Shown: in pieces, positions 49,498-49,736 of the stretch
Numbering within the stretch: the first letter of the stretch is position 1
Layout of the letters: every line of letters begins with the position of its first letter
Notes under the pieces: generated by a model
Told to the model about the DNA's origin: nothing
Seen by the model: only the letters and a program-made list of their open reading frames with translations
Databases searched by the model: none
DNA from: GCA-2687025 sp964473525
GTDB lineage: Bacteria; Poribacteria; WGA-4E; GCA-2687025
Length of the DNA: 49,736 nt
Assembly (NCBI GenBank): GCA_964473525.1
Contig: CAYYPK010000046.1
Span: 1 to 49,736, forward strand
Direction of reading: 5' to 3'
Made by a program: the position numbers and the translations under genes

Positions 49498-49736
49498 ATG
49501 TCGTTTGCCGGGATGCTCCTGTATGCGGCGGCAGCTTCTCTACTGGTGTTCGTGGGATGGATGGGCATGCGCCTTCTGACGGCTGTGTGCGGGAAGGGCA
49601 GTCTCAAGGACAGGATGCGACAGGCGAATTGGCCCGAGACGAGGTCCTGGGCGTTGATCTGGAGCGGGCTCACCGCTGGGTTCATCTTCGTCTGTTACCT
49701 GCTCGGGTACACGTTCATCGGCGACATACTCATCGC
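49498..49736 (+). CDS. Partial membrane protein, cut by the right window edge
   Basis: From ATG 49498 the frame stays open to the last base (79 codons). It starts MSFAGMLLYAAAASLLVFVG and has two hydrophobic segments, about 3-27 and about 52-79 (WALIWSGLTAGFIFVCYLLG), separated by a basic loop (GKGSLKDRMRQ). No family recognised. GAGG lies seven to ten bases upstream of the start. It diverges from the XRE gene across 271 bases in which I see no other gene. Probably part of the integrative element. Confidence 0.5.
   Translation, partial: MSFAGMLLYAAAASLLVFVGWMGMRLLTAVCGKGSLKDRMRQANWPETRSWALIWSGLTAGFIFVCYLLGYTFIGDILI

Larger units (their letters stand above)
47436..49736 (+). mobile_element. 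Probable left end of a tRNA-Arg-targeted integrative element
   Basis: A tyrosine integrase, an XRE regulator and a truncated membrane-protein gene follow tRNA-Arg directly. I found no second copy of the tRNA 3' end within the remaining 2.3 kb, so the right attachment site would lie beyond the window. The extent and mobility are inference. Confidence 0.4.

Noticed and set aside
47436..49736. A second attachment site (repeat of the tRNA-Arg 3' end) within the window
   Set aside because: I looked for the TCTCCGGGTGCGCCA end downstream and did not find it.
1..49736. CRISPR arrays, rRNA genes or insertion sequences
   Set aside because: No regularly spaced repeats, rRNA-like sequence or transposase was seen on either strand.

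Overview
The window is high-GC bacterial DNA (I judge about 65% GC by eye) with densely packed genes, no rRNA and no CRISPR array. The gene content is a mix: Omp85 and Wzi-like outer-membrane proteins (so a Gram-negative envelope), secreted LamG, cohesin and PKD proteins, and many small-molecule catabolic enzymes (four UroD-like proteins, an MttB-like protein, Gfo/Idh, creatininases, a PhyH dioxygenase, an enolase-superfamily dehydratase). This resembles uncultivated marine or sponge-associated lineages such as Poribacteria and relatives. The lineage is inference; no rRNA is present to test it.

Layout. 1-4.5 kb (minus): fusA (cut by the left edge), rsmB, a periplasmic sulfurtransferase and a small Cys-rich membrane protein. 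4.8-8.4 kb: an Omp85/BamA-like protein, convergent with a secreted cohesin-PKD protein, with two GC-rich hairpins between them. 8.7-16.9 kb (plus): Gfo/Idh oxidoreductase, class III aminotransferase, glutathione peroxidase, class V aminotransferase, Fur regulator, M42 peptidase, isochorismatase-like hydrolase and two creatininase-family proteins. 16.9-19.7 kb (minus): a pentapeptide-repeat protein and a Wzi-like outer-membrane protein. 19.7-22.2 kb: a zinc-type P1B ATPase coupled to a CzrA-like ArsR sensor, with a visible promoter and operator. 22.3-28.3 kb: four UroD-superfamily proteins and an MttB-like methyltransferase. 28.5-33.9 kb: a LamG protein, a large SH3/PQQ-propeller protein whose 5' end looks frameshifted, and an orphan DNA methyltransferase. 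34-38.1 kb: enolase-superfamily dehydratase, SDR, amidohydrolase, Rieske ferredoxin and PhyH oxygenase. 38.4-46.8 kb: a 68-residue protein behind a consensus sigma-54 promoter, gltX, a VOC protein, a sugar isomerase-like protein, an acidic protein and a 1502-residue TPR protein. 47.1-49.7 kb: tRNA-Ser(UGA), tRNA-Ser(GCU), tRNA-Arg(ACG), then a tyrosine integrase preceded by a mirrored repeat array, an XRE regulator and a membrane protein cut by the right edge. This looks like one end of an integrative element.

The observations I rate highest are: (1) a shared 17-18 residue C-terminal tag (core ARGKLATxWGxLK) on two otherwise unrelated secreted proteins, a candidate sorting or anchoring signal; (2) a consensus sigma-54 promoter plus leader hairpin driving a tiny unknown protein; (3) a four-part mirrored repeat upstream of the integrase; (4) a tandem creatininase pair in which one member has lost its metal ligands; and (5) a UroD/MttB cluster in which only one of the four UroD-like proteins keeps the HxC...C zinc motif.
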